A stretch of 64,000 nt of DNA, taken from positions 374,241-438,240 of the forward strand of contig NZ_JAHKPT010000035.1 in NCBI RefSeq assembly GCF_018860635.1. The letters run 5' to 3'. Each line of letters starts with the position of its first letter. Position 1 is the stretch's first letter. Under the pieces are notes generated by a model. It saw only the letters and a program-made list of their open reading frames with translations. It was not told the origin of the DNA and did no database searches. Made by a program: the position numbers and the translations under genes. This stretch comes from Aliiglaciecola lipolytica (GTDB lineage: Bacteria; Pseudomonadota; Gammaproteobacteria; Enterobacterales; Alteromonadaceae). Of this stretch, positions 16,936-26,105 are shown piece by piece.

Positions 16936-17907
16936 TTAATAACCAGAGATCTTTGTAACTTGGTTTCTCAGCGGCTGTTCAGTGGTATAACGTTGCAAGT
17001 TTTCCAATGCTACGTCCCGCCAAGCCTCAATCACCTGATCGTATGTCCCTCCTAGGTGAGGTGTGATCAATAAGTTGTCAAGAGTCCATAAAGGCGAGTC
17101 TTTGCTTAGTGGCTCTTGGGTACACACGTCTATGCCTGCCCCAAAAAGCACACCTGTTGTTAGCGCGTTTGCGAGTTCATCTTCATTTACTGCATTACCT
17201 CTTCCAATATTAAAAAAGAAAGCAGGTTTTTTCATACAGGCAAAAAAACGGCTGTCAAATAGGTGATTAGTTTGTGTCGTTCTGGGTAGGCATGAAACTA
17301 CAATGTTGGCTTTTAGGGCTACCTGGTTTAAATCAGCTAAGGGGTAAACTTCATCCACATTGACGTTGGTTTTGCTTGGATCTCGTCTTATGCCAATAAC
17401 ATAGGCACCAAATGCTTTTAGGCGCGTCGCGATGGCTATTCCAACCGAGCCAAGCCCAACAAGTAGTACCGTTTTACCTCGAATTTGGAATAAAGAGTCA
17501 CACTCAGCCAAACTAATCTGCTGCCAAGAAGCCTTTTGTTGATTTCTCACAGCGGTTGGAATGCCGCGTAATACCCCCAACAACAAGGCCATTAGATGGT
17601 CTGCAACTACATCAAAATGGCCATCAGAACAATTGGTCAGCAAAAAAGGTCTATGCACTAAATCAGGCTGGTTTTGTAGCCATTCTACACCGGTACCAAA
17701 TTGTTGAAACCATTTTAAATTAGGTAATAGCGACAAATATTCACGGGGGAAATCACCAAGTACAATCTCTATTTCATTAATATGCTTGTGTATTTTTTCT
17801 ATGTCGGTAGTCACTAATACTTCTCTCTTGCCAGCATACTTCATCAATGTATTATGAGATTGTGCATCCATAAATCGATCTTCAATCCACATGATTATTT
17901 TGCTCAT
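16936..17907 (-). CDS. D-isomer-specific 2-hydroxyacid dehydrogenase (GhrA-like)
   Basis: A 323-residue NAD(P)-dependent dehydrogenase. The nucleotide-binding loop is LVGLGSVGIAIATRLKAFGA near residue 150; NIGRGNAVNEDELANAL, IDVCTQEPL and ITPHLGGTY give the Arg/Glu/His catalytic set. Relatives reduce glyoxylate, hydroxypyruvate or other 2-keto acids. It overlaps the upstream symporter gene by 4 bases (17904-17907). In a Weimberg context it might reduce or salvage a 2-keto acid or glycolaldehyde-derived product, for which there is only neighbourhood evidence. Confidence 0.85.
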   Translation of the reverse strand: MSKIIMWIEDRFMDAQSHNTLMKYAGKREVLVTTDIEKIHKHINEIEIVLGDFPREYLSLLPNLKWFQQFGTGVEWLQNQPDLVHRPFLLTNCSDGHFDVVADHLMALLLGVLRGIPTAVRNQQKASWQQISLAECDSLFQIRGKTVLLVGLGSVGIAIATRLKAFGAYVIGIRRDPSKTNVNVDEVYPLADLNQVALKANIVVSCLPRTTQTNHLFDSRFFACMKKPAFFFNIGRGNAVNEDELANALTTGVLFGAGIDVCTQEPLSKDSPLWTLDNLLITPHLGGTYDQVIEAWRDVALENLQRYTTEQPLRNQVTKISGY

Positions 17908-19232
17908 AAATTTCTACCTTCTTTATTTGAAAACCATGCACGATTTAATTTGTAAAAATGCAACAAACCAAAAGCAACTAAAGCACCTATGGCAGGACTT
18001 GCTGCAAAAATAGTCACAATACCATTCTTGGCTGCCTCAGTTTGTATAATATTAGCTTGGTAACCATAAGAACTTAATAACCAACCAGTTAACGCACCGC
18101 CAATTGCAATACCAAATTTCAAGCTTAATAAATGTCCAGATATACTCATTGCCATCGGCCCATTGCCCTTTTTCTCTCTACCATAATCGACAGTATCAGG
18201 GATAGTAGAAAACAATATAGGGATAAAAATCATATGAAAAAACTGAGTCATAAAATTAATCATAAACGCAACGTATATCATATCCGTCGGCACATTGAGT
18301 AGAATGAAATTTGTTGCCGCAACGCCCAAACATGCAAATTTCATGAGCTTAACTTTACATATTTTTTTGGTTACCCAACTAGTAAACATGGCACCACATA
18401 TACCACCAATCATACTGGTTGTTACAAAGGTTGATACGAGCGATTCTTGGCCAAGATAATAAGTAACATAATACGGCATAACACCACCACGCATGGCCAC
18501 GGTTACTAATAAGGAAAATGTCACTGTAGCCATAACCCACCATTGGTCATTACGTAAAACGGCGAATATATCACTTTTAATGGTTACTTTTTTGGTGACT
18601 TCTATTACACGCTCTTTTGTATAGGAAAAGCATGCTATAAAACATAAAATTGCAATAATTGAAAGTACAACCATGGCTAGCGAGAACCCTAGCTGTTTAT
18701 TACCTTCACCAAAATAAGAAACCATTGGTAATGTTAAAGCCGCAACGATAACGCCGCCTACTTTAGCCATTGCAAAACGCCAAGCTTGAACTGATGCTCG
18801 CTCTTGTGTGTCTCGCGTTAAGATCCCTCCAAGTGCCGAATATGGAATGTTAATAGCGGTGTAAGCTGTCATCATTAATGCGTAAGTAATATAAGCATAA
18901 ATTAACTTATTTGACTCATTCGTATCAGGTGTTGTGAAGGCTAACACTGCTAGAATTCCATAGGGAATAGCCATCCATAAAAGATAAGGGCGATAACGTC
19001 CCCAACGAGATTTGGTTCTGTCAGCTAACGCACCCATTAACGGATCGGTAATAGCGTCAAATACTCTAACTACCAACATCAATGTGCCAGCAGCAGCGGC
19101 AGATATACCAAAAACATCGGTGTAAAAAAACATCATATAAATGATTACTACTTGAAAAACGATATTGCTACCTGTATCTCCAAGTCCGTAAGCTAACTTT
19201 TCTTTTGTTGTTAGTTTAACTTTGGATCCCAT
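17904..19232 (-). CDS. GPH-family sugar:cation symporter (MFS, xyloside transporter type)
   Basis: A 442-residue, 12-helix transporter of the glycoside-pentoside-hexuronide family. The N-terminus is typical (KLAYGLGDTGSNIVFQVV, then a YTDVFGISAAAAGT loop), and the family's cytosolic signature is present: DPLMGALADRTKSRWGRYRPYLLW. It imports pentosides or hexuronides with Na+ or H+. Position after the Weimberg genes and before a dehydrogenase suggests a xyloside, xylose or xylonate substrate. A hairpin at 19434-19470 separates it from the upstream dehydrogenase, so it may be expressed less or from its own promoter. Confidence 0.87.
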   Translation of the reverse strand: MGSKVKLTTKEKLAYGLGDTGSNIVFQVVIIYMMFFYTDVFGISAAAAGTLMLVVRVFDAITDPLMGALADRTKSRWGRYRPYLLWMAIPYGILAVLAFTTPDTNESNKLIYAYITYALMMTAYTAINIPYSALGGILTRDTQERASVQAWRFAMAKVGGVIVAALTLPMVSYFGEGNKQLGFSLAMVVLSIIAILCFIACFSYTKERVIEVTKKVTIKSDIFAVLRNDQWWVMATVTFSLLVTVAMRGGVMPYYVTYYLGQESLVSTFVTTSMIGGICGAMFTSWVTKKICKVKLMKFACLGVAATNFILLNVPTDMIYVAFMINFMTQFFHMIFIPILFSTIPDTVDYGREKKGNGPMAMSISGHLLSLKFGIAIGGALTGWLLSSYGYQANIIQTEAAKNGIVTIFAASPAIGALVAFGLLHFYKLNRAWFSNKEGRNL

Positions 19233-19433
19233 GTCACCTTTTCCTTTACGTGAATAATTATTATTGGCACGTATCTGTACCGCTCGTTTAGTTGGTTGGC
19301 GTGGCCAGTTATATTATTGAAAATCTATTCTTGGTCTATCCATGTGACTATGTCCTTAGGGAAAACAGGCTCCCAGTTACTGCTGGGCTATCAAGTATTC
19401 CACTTGCTGACACTCCGCTGGTTATAAATAAGC

Positions 19434-19470
19434 TGTCTAACCCACTGATAGTTCAGCAGGGGGTTAGACA
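19434..19470 (-). terminator. Hairpin downstream of semialdehyde dehydrogenase gene
   Basis: A perfect 10-bp stem (TGTCTAACCC / GGGTTAGACA) with a 17-base loop begins 14 bases after the dehydrogenase stop on the minus strand. No strong U-tract follows, so it is more likely a partial terminator or processing site than a full stop. The flanking bases 19233-19433 hold the symporter promoter region. Confidence 0.5.
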
Positions 19471-19483
19471 TAATGATCGCAAA

Positions 19484-21073
19484 CTAAGATTGCTTCACTG
19501 GCGAAGCGGTAAAACAACCGTTAATTCGACGGACTATTTTGCGCGGATTTTCGTCTGCTAATTCTGGGGGTAACAAGTAAGCAGGCGTATCTTGGTAGGC
19601 AACAAATTTAGCAAATCGATGAATTGCGTCAATGCCGACACTGGTTGATGCCCCATTTGACGAAGCGGGATAGGGACCACCATGATGCTGTGAACCACAA
19701 ACTTCAACGCCAGTAGGAAAACCATTAAATATAATTCTGCCGGCTTTTTGCTCTAATACCGGCAGTAGCTCCGCAATAAGCCCTTGGTCTTGTTCGGTGG
19801 CATGGATTGAAGAGGTAAGGTTTCCTTTTAGTACATTGGCCACTGCTAACATTTGCTGTTCATTGTCACATTCGACAAGCAAAGTTGCGGGGCCAAATAT
19901 TTCGTTTTGCATAGCCTCATTATTTAAGAATGCGGTAGCGGATGTACTAAGCAATATACTTGCGGGCATTAGAGGCTCGAGCAAGGCATTATCTTTTTTA
20001 TTGAGCCATTGAACATCATTGTAAGCGATGAAATCTTTTACTCCTGCAACAAAGGCAGTGCCGATGTTTTTATTCAACATCGGAGTTTTGGGTTGACTAT
20101 TAAGTCCTTGAGTGAAAGCCTCAATAAAGTCGGGGTGCTTTTCAATTACAATGATTCCTGGTGATGTGCAGAATTGGCCTGTGCCCATGCATACTGACGC
20201 GGCAAGTTTAGTTGCTAAGTTATTTGCGTCTTGTTGCAGCACCTTGTGGGTGAAAAACATTGGGTTAGTGCTACCCATTTCTGCAAATACGGGAATAGGC
20301 GTATCCCGTTTAGCCGCCGCGTTCATGATGGCACGGCCACCTTGCAAAGAGCCGGTAAAACCAACGCCTTGGATCAAAGGATCTGTGACTAATTGCTCAG
20401 ACAGCGAAATCTCGTTGCCTTGCAGCAAGGAAAATACACCATTGGGCATGCCACATTTAGTGATGGCCTTGTCAATTGCACGGGCTAAAAGGGCGTTTGT
20501 TGTTGGATGAGTAGGGTGCCCTTTTAATACCACGGTGTTACCAGCCGCTAATGCTGATATGGTATCACCACCAAGTGCGCCAAATGCAAAAGGGAAATTA
20601 GATGCACCAAACACCGCAATAGGTCCTATGGGCTTTAGCATCTTACGCAGGTCTGGTTTGGGTAGTGGTTGCCTTTGTGGCTCAGCCGTATCAATGCTAG
20701 CTTGAACCCAACTGCTGTCTTTTACGATTTTAGCAAATGCGTTAATTTGGTTGAGAGTACGAGCTCGCTCACCGGTTAATCTTGGTATACCTAGGCCACA
20801 TTCTTCGTTGCACAAGGTAAGTAAATCGTCGCCTAAAGCTTGGATTTCTTCAGCAATGGTGCTTAAAAATTCACTGCGTTTTATAGGGCTTATACGTGAG
20901 AATTGCAAAAACGCCGACCATGCGGCATGAGTTGCTGTAGTTACTTCCTGTGTTTGACAGTTGTAAAATGGGCTTAAAAGCTCTGAAGTAACTGGGTTTT
21001 GTGCGCAAAAAGCTGGCCCAGTTGGGGAAACCCATTCACCGGCTATGTAAGACTGTTGATTGACTTGGGTCAT
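19484..21073 (-). CDS. NADP-dependent 2-ketoglutarate semialdehyde dehydrogenase (aldehyde dehydrogenase family)
   Basis: A 529-residue aldehyde dehydrogenase of the ketoglutarate-semialdehyde/fatty-aldehyde subgroup, which is longer than the usual ALDH. The catalytic cysteine is about residue 302 (GTGQFCTSPG), the general base Glu about 265 (FAEMGSTNP), and the cofactor loop VGFTGSLQGGRAIM. It oxidises 2,5-dioxopentanoate to 2-oxoglutarate, the last step of the Weimberg pathway. The gene follows xylX by 10 bases and is co-oriented with xylD and a GH43 gene. That context, more than the fold, fixes the substrate. Confidence 0.88.
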   Translation of the reverse strand: MTQVNQQSYIAGEWVSPTGPAFCAQNPVTSELLSPFYNCQTQEVTTATHAAWSAFLQFSRISPIKRSEFLSTIAEEIQALGDDLLTLCNEECGLGIPRLTGERARTLNQINAFAKIVKDSSWVQASIDTAEPQRQPLPKPDLRKMLKPIGPIAVFGASNFPFAFGALGGDTISALAAGNTVVLKGHPTHPTTNALLARAIDKAITKCGMPNGVFSLLQGNEISLSEQLVTDPLIQGVGFTGSLQGGRAIMNAAAKRDTPIPVFAEMGSTNPMFFTHKVLQQDANNLATKLAASVCMGTGQFCTSPGIIVIEKHPDFIEAFTQGLNSQPKTPMLNKNIGTAFVAGVKDFIAYNDVQWLNKKDNALLEPLMPASILLSTSATAFLNNEAMQNEIFGPATLLVECDNEQQMLAVANVLKGNLTSSIHATEQDQGLIAELLPVLEQKAGRIIFNGFPTGVEVCGSQHHGGPYPASSNGASTSVGIDAIHRFAKFVAYQDTPAYLLPPELADENPRKIVRRINGCFTASPVKQS

Positions 21074-21083
21074 AGTTCGACTC

Positions 21084-22265
21084 CTATATTAAGTTGCGTT
21101 GTGCGAGGTTATTCATTAAGACACTGATACCAAATTCCCAAGGCGGAATTTCATTTGAAAAGTGCACCGTGTTGACCAAAGAGCCGAGCTTTTGTGCTGA
21201 AATGCTAACGATGTCGCCGGGCTTATGGGTGAAACCTTTGTCTTTTTCGTCTCTGTCTTGTGTAGGAGTAAACAACGTGCCTGTGAACAAGGCCAATCCA
21301 TCGGGATATTGATGGCAATCAGAAATCGTTTGAGAAACTAAATCTTCAATGTCGCGACTGATTTTTGTCATGTCATTAGTCGCATTAAGTTGATAGTCAT
21401 CTTGTATTCCACTAACACTAAGTTTTACCTGAGCGGATTTAAGCTGGGTGAGGGTAAAAGTGTTATCAAATAATCTAATGATGGGGCCAATTGCGCAGGA
21501 AGCATTGTTGTCCTTTGCTTTACCTAATAACAAAGCGCTACGACCTTCAATATCGCGCAGGTTAACATCATTCCCTAGGGTGGCACCGACTATTTTTCCT
21601 CGGCTGTTTATCGCTAAAACAATTTCCGGCTCCGGATTATTCCAAGTTGATATGGGGTGAATACCTATTTCTGCGCCAAAACCAACGGAAGAAAGCGGTT
21701 GTGCTTTAGTGAAAACCTCAGCATAAGGGCCAATGCCAACCTCAAGGTATTGTGACCACATATTTTCTTTTATCAGTACTCGTTTTAACTCTTCTGCGGC
21801 TACTGAACCAGGTACTAAATTATCAACCGACGTACCTAGAGTATGAGTGATTTTATCGCGTATTGTTTTTGCTACATGTGGATCGCCTCCGGCTTTTTCT
21901 TCTATTACGCGTTCAAGCATGGAGCCCACAAATGTCACACCGCATGCTTTAATCGCTTGTAAATCAAAAGGTGATAGCAAGTGCAGGTAGCTTTTATCTA
22001 ATGGTTTGTCTAGTGAGTTGTTAAAGAGTGCTTCAACACTACCCAGATAGGGCAAAGCCATATCTTCTAAGTCAGCTTTAGTTATGCTTTTTTCTATTAA
22101 TGCGGAACAGGTGGGGGCTAAATTTGACAAGTCATAAACGCCCGATTGTGATAACCAAACCGGCGCTGGACCAGCAACAGCATTGTTAGACGAAGTTGGT
22201 AGCCATGCCCTCGCAATCAATGTGCCTGCAAACCCGTCTTCGGGTAGATATTTTTCTATGTTCAT
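21084..22265 (-). CDS. xylX: 2-keto-3-deoxy-D-xylonate dehydratase (XylX, FAH family)
   Basis: A 393-residue protein of the fumarylacetoacetate-hydrolase fold. It closely resembles Caulobacter XylX as I remember it: YLEVGIGPYAEVFTKAQPLS, WNNPEPEIVLAI, LGNDVNLRDIEGRSALLLGK, AKDNNASCAIGP, and CHQYPDGLALFTGTLF. The metal-binding acidic residues lie in the NNPEPE and NDVNLRD segments. It dehydrates 2-keto-3-deoxy-D-xylonate (or the L-arabonate analogue) to 2-ketoglutarate semialdehyde. It lies between xylD and the semialdehyde dehydrogenase in one minus-strand operon. Confidence 0.9.
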   Translation of the reverse strand: MNIEKYLPEDGFAGTLIARAWLPTSSNNAVAGPAPVWLSQSGVYDLSNLAPTCSALIEKSITKADLEDMALPYLGSVEALFNNSLDKPLDKSYLHLLSPFDLQAIKACGVTFVGSMLERVIEEKAGGDPHVAKTIRDKITHTLGTSVDNLVPGSVAAEELKRVLIKENMWSQYLEVGIGPYAEVFTKAQPLSSVGFGAEIGIHPISTWNNPEPEIVLAINSRGKIVGATLGNDVNLRDIEGRSALLLGKAKDNNASCAIGPIIRLFDNTFTLTQLKSAQVKLSVSGIQDDYQLNATNDMTKISRDIEDLVSQTISDCHQYPDGLALFTGTLFTPTQDRDEKDKGFTHKPGDIVSISAQKLGSLVNTVHFSNEIPPWEFGISVLMNNLAQRNLI

Positions 22266-22297
22266 TTAAGTAAACCTATTAAATAATGTAAGTCACA

Positions 22298-24076
22298 CTA
22301 ATGGTTGTGACGAGGTAGTTTGTGTGAAATTTTATGGTACTTTGTTGCCAATTCGATAATCCCGCCTTGAGACAGATCGCTAACCGTGCTGCGATAGATT
22401 TCTTGCCAGGGCGTGTCAGATACCGGTGTCGAGAGAGTCTTATTTTGTTTACGCTTTGCCATTTCTTCCTGGCTTAAAGCCACATCACATTTTCCGTTAA
22501 TCAAATCGATGCGCAGCATATCGCCGCTTTCGATATAGGCGAGTCCTCCACCGGTGGAGCTTTCAGGGGAAACGTGCAAGATCGAGGGGCTGTCAGAGGT
22601 TCCCGACTGCCTGCCGTCCCCCAGTGTGGGTAAACTCGTGATCCCTTTCTCTATAAGGTAGTTTGGGGGTTGCATGTTGACTACCTCAGCAGAGCCAGGC
22701 CAGCCTACGGGGCCTGCACCGCGCAATACAAGTATGCAAGATGCGTCAATGTTTAAGGCAGGATTATTGATGTTTTTATGGTAGTCCTCAGCATTTTCAA
22801 ACACCACAGCCCTAGCGTTAAACACGCCCTCACTACCGGGTTGCGATAGAAAACGCTGTTTGAAATCAGGAGATATAACACTGGTTTTCATTATCGCGAA
22901 ATCGAAGAAATTTCCCGAGAGTACCGCGAACCCAGCATTGTCTAACATGGGGGCGTTGAAGGGTTTTATAACCGCTCTATCGCTGGTTTGTTTACCTTGT
23001 ATATTGTCTTTCAATAAATGACCAGATACGGTCAGCACATCTCCGTCTAATTCACCGGCTTCTAGTAGCTCCCATAATACGGCTGGCACACCGCCAGCAC
23101 GATGAAAGCGTTCGCCTAAAAATTCCCCACTAGGTTGTACATTGACTAACAGTGGAATGGGTCTGGCTAGTTCATTCCAATCTTGGGCGCTTATTTCGAC
23201 GCCCGCATGTTTTGCCATCGCCATAAGATGAGGCTGTGCATTGGTAGAACCACCTATAGCGGCAATAAGTTTCATTGCGTTGATAAAAGCCGCGCGTGTG
23301 AGAATACGTGATGGCACTAAGTCTTCGTAGACCATTTTCACAATACGCTCACCGGTACGATAGGCGATTTGACCTCGCTCTCGATAAGGAGCAGGAATCG
23401 CAGCACATCCGGTTAGAGACATGCCCAGTGCTTCTGCTACCGAATTCATAGTTAAGGCGGTGCCCATCGTATTGCAGTGTCCCGCTGAAGGCGCTGAACT
23501 CATGGCTAAATTGAGAAATTCTTCTTCGTCTATTTCACCCGCTGCGAGTCGCTTTCTTGAACGCCAGATCACGGTCCCAGAACCGACTAGTTCATTATTA
23601 TGCCAACCATCTAACATTGGACCTCCAGACAAAACGATGGATGGTATATCAACAGTAGACGCCGCCATAAGGCTTGAAGGTGTGGTTTTGTCGCAGCCGG
23701 TGGTAAATACGACGCCGTCAATGGGATAGCCGTACAATATTTCGACCAAGCCTAGATAGGCCAGATTTCTGTCTAAAGCGGCGGTAGGGCGGCGGCAGTT
23801 TTCAAAAATCGGATGACTTGGAAATTCGATGGGTATGCCACCGGCTGCTTGAATACCGTCTTTTACCCGGGCAGCAAGCTCTATATGTATACGATTACAA
23901 GGCGCAAGATCACTGCCTGATTGGGCAATACCTATAATAGGTTTACCGGAGCGTAGCTCTTCTGGTGTAATGCCATAATTCATAAAGCGCTCTAAATATA
24001 AAGCAGTGAGGTCAATGTGTTCTTTGTTGTCGAACCAATCTTGAGAGCGAAAACGCGTTTTTTTATGTGCGGTCAT
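22298..24076 (-). CDS. xylD: D-xylonate dehydratase (XylD, IlvD/Edd family)
   Basis: A 592-residue IlvD/Edd dehydratase. The [2Fe-2S]-ligating cysteines expected in pentonate dehydratases are present at 60 (LAPCNRIH), 128 (TTGCDKTTP) and 201 (SAGHCNTMGTA). The sequence closely resembles Caulobacter XylD as I remember it, including the start FRSQDWFDN..HIDLTALYLE and the C-terminal KLPRHNH. It converts D-xylonate to 2-keto-3-deoxy-D-xylonate. It overlaps the upstream GH43 gene by 14 bases, so release of xylose and its oxidative catabolism are translationally linked. Confidence 0.93.
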   Translation of the reverse strand: MTAHKKTRFRSQDWFDNKEHIDLTALYLERFMNYGITPEELRSGKPIIGIAQSGSDLAPCNRIHIELAARVKDGIQAAGGIPIEFPSHPIFENCRRPTAALDRNLAYLGLVEILYGYPIDGVVFTTGCDKTTPSSLMAASTVDIPSIVLSGGPMLDGWHNNELVGSGTVIWRSRKRLAAGEIDEEEFLNLAMSSAPSAGHCNTMGTALTMNSVAEALGMSLTGCAAIPAPYRERGQIAYRTGERIVKMVYEDLVPSRILTRAAFINAMKLIAAIGGSTNAQPHLMAMAKHAGVEISAQDWNELARPIPLLVNVQPSGEFLGERFHRAGGVPAVLWELLEAGELDGDVLTVSGHLLKDNIQGKQTSDRAVIKPFNAPMLDNAGFAVLSGNFFDFAIMKTSVISPDFKQRFLSQPGSEGVFNARAVVFENAEDYHKNINNPALNIDASCILVLRGAGPVGWPGSAEVVNMQPPNYLIEKGITSLPTLGDGRQSGTSDSPSILHVSPESSTGGGLAYIESGDMLRIDLINGKCDVALSQEEMAKRKQNKTLSTPVSDTPWQEIYRSTVSDLSQGGIIELATKYHKISHKLPRHNH

Positions 24077-25715
24077 GGTCTACATCTTTCGTTAAATTGT
24101 TACTAGAGGGAATGGGGCGATATTCAAACTGTTGGAAATCGGCATGAATACCTCTGTTGCTTAAATCACTGCAATGTAAACAGACGAATGCCCCGGTGAA
24201 AAAGCCTTTGCCTTTGACATAATCATCGGATAATTTCCACGCCTCGAAAGTCAAATCGATAGGACTCCAGTTGTCTTTTTCTAAGGCGTAGCTAAAGGAT
24301 AGTGTTTGCGCTCTAACGCTTACTTTGAGTGCTACCGACTCTTGCCATGCGGGTAGTGCTATGGGGCAGTCGTATAGAAAATATTTGGCATCGTTGTTAT
24401 CAAGTTGGATTATTTTTAGGCTGCGCGAGCCAAGAGCACTATCAAAATCGATGAAACAATAAATCCAATTTTGGGTATTGTAGTAACAAACGAGCCCCGC
24501 ATTTTGTTGTGGATTGACAGGTTTGAACGACAAAGTGGTTAAGGCGTCAAACTGAAAATGTTTCCATCTGTGGCCAACGGTCGCTTGGGTAAATTGTGAG
24601 ATAAGAGGATCACGACCAAATAGTCTTAAGCACTTATTGTCAGAGCATATCTCGCCTAACTCTTCACTAAATGGCACGCGCAGTGTCTGCCATTCTGCAT
24701 CTAACTTCTCTGAGTCAAACCGATCAATAAAGATTTCATCAGGAGCATCGTTTGAGCTTGAAAAGTCAGGAGCGGTTATCGCTGATTTTGCATGTTGGCC
24801 ACCGACTACATAGGGCCAATTATCTCGCCACTCAATTTGATCAATTGCGGTTTCACGACCTAAGGGACAATAGCCCTTTGTTTGTTCTGGCGCGGATTGA
24901 GTATTAGTATTTAACGGACGGCCTACTAAAAACACCATGTACCATTGGCTATTATGGGTTTGCAACATTGCCCCGTGCCCGGCTTTTTGCAATGCATGTT
25001 CGGGCATGTGAGCACTGGTTAAAATCGTCTCGTCGGGATGTAACTCAAAAGGTCCTGTTAGTTCACGACTTCGCAGTACAATAACTGCATGATCGTAAGC
25101 TGTACCGCCCTCTGCGACGAATAGATAGTAGTAGCCTCCTACCTGATAAATGTGTGGCGCCTCTGTTAGTTTTCGCTCAGTACCGGTGAATATAATGCTG
25201 CTTTTTTCAGACAGGCTACGCGTATCATGAAAATACTCTTGTAATACAATGTGATTGTGAGGGTTGCTATGATGACGAGGACCCCATTCTCGATAGGTAA
25301 TATATTTTTTGCCTGATGCATCATGAAACAACGAGGGGTCAAACCCTGCAAATGGTAGCTGAATAGGCTCGCTCCATGGTCCCTCTATGTTAGACGCGGT
25401 TACCAAAAAGTTATCACCGCATTTCCATGGGCTTTCTACACTTTTTACGTTTGAATACACTAACCAAAAAAGACCATCATGATGAGTTAAGCAGGGAGCC
25501 CAAACTCCGCCAGAGTTAGGGATACCTCGCATATCTAGTTGGCTTACCCGATCGAGTGGATATGCAACCAATTGCCAATCTTGCAAGTTCTTGCTGTGAT
25601 AAATGCGAACCCCAGGAAACCATTCGAATGTGGAAGTGGCTAAGTAGTAGTTGTCACCTTGACGGCAGATGACGGGGTCGGGATTGAAGCCTTTAATAAT
25701 AGGGTTGCTAATCAT
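24063..25715 (-). CDS. GH43 beta-xylosidase/arabinofuranosidase (Weimberg operon)
   Basis: A 550-residue cytosolic GH43 with a C-terminal beta-sandwich, the standard length for the XynB-type subfamily. Catalytic residues are visible: base Asp in GFNPDPVI near residue 12, pKa modulator Asp in FAGFDPSLFHD near 125, acid Glu in LTEAPHIYQ near 190. ATG at 25715 is preferred to a GTG at 25721. No signal peptide is seen, so it acts on imported xylo-oligosaccharides. It is first in the operon with xylD, xylX and the semialdehyde dehydrogenase. A LacI-type operator lies about 100 bases upstream. A paralogue is at 52217-53827. Confidence 0.92.
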   Translation of the reverse strand: MISNPIIKGFNPDPVICRQGDNYYLATSTFEWFPGVRIYHSKNLQDWQLVAYPLDRVSQLDMRGIPNSGGVWAPCLTHHDGLFWLVYSNVKSVESPWKCGDNFLVTASNIEGPWSEPIQLPFAGFDPSLFHDASGKKYITYREWGPRHHSNPHNHIVLQEYFHDTRSLSEKSSIIFTGTERKLTEAPHIYQVGGYYYLFVAEGGTAYDHAVIVLRSRELTGPFELHPDETILTSAHMPEHALQKAGHGAMLQTHNSQWYMVFLVGRPLNTNTQSAPEQTKGYCPLGRETAIDQIEWRDNWPYVVGGQHAKSAITAPDFSSSNDAPDEIFIDRFDSEKLDAEWQTLRVPFSEELGEICSDNKCLRLFGRDPLISQFTQATVGHRWKHFQFDALTTLSFKPVNPQQNAGLVCYYNTQNWIYCFIDFDSALGSRSLKIIQLDNNDAKYFLYDCPIALPAWQESVALKVSVRAQTLSFSYALEKDNWSPIDLTFEAWKLSDDYVKGKGFFTGAFVCLHCSDLSNRGIHADFQQFEYRPIPSSNNLTKDVDHDRT

Positions 25716-25814
25716 TTGCACCAGAGCAGTCTCTCTATTTATGTTTCGTTTTGTTCAGCCAATAGGTGATGGAGATACAAACGCTTTACGTTACTAATTT
25801 GTTAACCAATCTAA

Positions 25815-25832
25815 AATGTTCCCGGTAACATT
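25815..25832. promoter_or_regulatory. LacI-type operator AATGTTCCCGGTAACATT
   Basis: A palindrome with one symmetric mismatch pair (arms AATGTT/AACATT around CCGG), about 100 bases upstream of the GH43-xylD-xylX operon. It shares 13 of 18 positions with a site at 28119-28136 in front of the LacI gene at 28241. A CG-centred palindrome is typical of LacI-family operators. The pairing with that regulator is inferred. Confidence 0.55.
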
Positions 25833-26057
25833 TCAAGGCGTCATGTCACTATGAGTAACTAACGTAAAGATTAAATGCCTTTCCATAATGCATTTACTAT
25901 CTGACTCTGTTCCCCTATCTAACATTGCAGATAAGATGGGGAGCAGTGTGGCATTTTATCTTGAAGACAATTATTGCTTGTAGGTTTAATCAGCTTATTA
26001 GGCAGATAGTGTTTTGCTAGGCGCGATAAAGCTGACTTTTTAGTAGTTGCTACGAAG

Positions 26058-26087
26058 AGCTCATAAACGGGTCTTAGTTTATGAGCT
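26058..26087 (-). terminator. Hairpin downstream of kelch gene
   Basis: A perfect 11-bp stem (AGCTCATAAAC / GTTTATGAGCT) with an 8-base loop lies about 20 bases past the kelch stop on the minus strand. The U-tract is poor, so efficiency is uncertain. Confidence 0.55.
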
Positions 26088-26105
26088 TCTACCTATCACT
26101 TAGTG

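Larger units (their letters stand above)
25722..26105. other. Intergenic region before the Weimberg operon
   Basis: These 384 bases have no credible open frame. They contain the presumed promoter of the GH43-xylD-xylX operon, the LacI-type operator at 25815-25832 and a hairpin at 26058-26087 downstream of the kelch gene. The middle (25850-26040) shows nothing recognisable. Confidence 0.6.

Noticed and set aside
19292-19561. 89-codon plus-strand frame between symporter and dehydrogenase
   Set aside because: It runs into the dehydrogenase 3' end antisense and has no recognisable protein pattern.
20112-20510. 132-codon open frame on the plus strand
   Set aside because: It is antisense to the semialdehyde dehydrogenase gene, whose motifs are intact; a shadow.
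23421-23729. 102-codon open frame on the plus strand
   Set aside because: Antisense to xylD in a conserved region; no features of its own.
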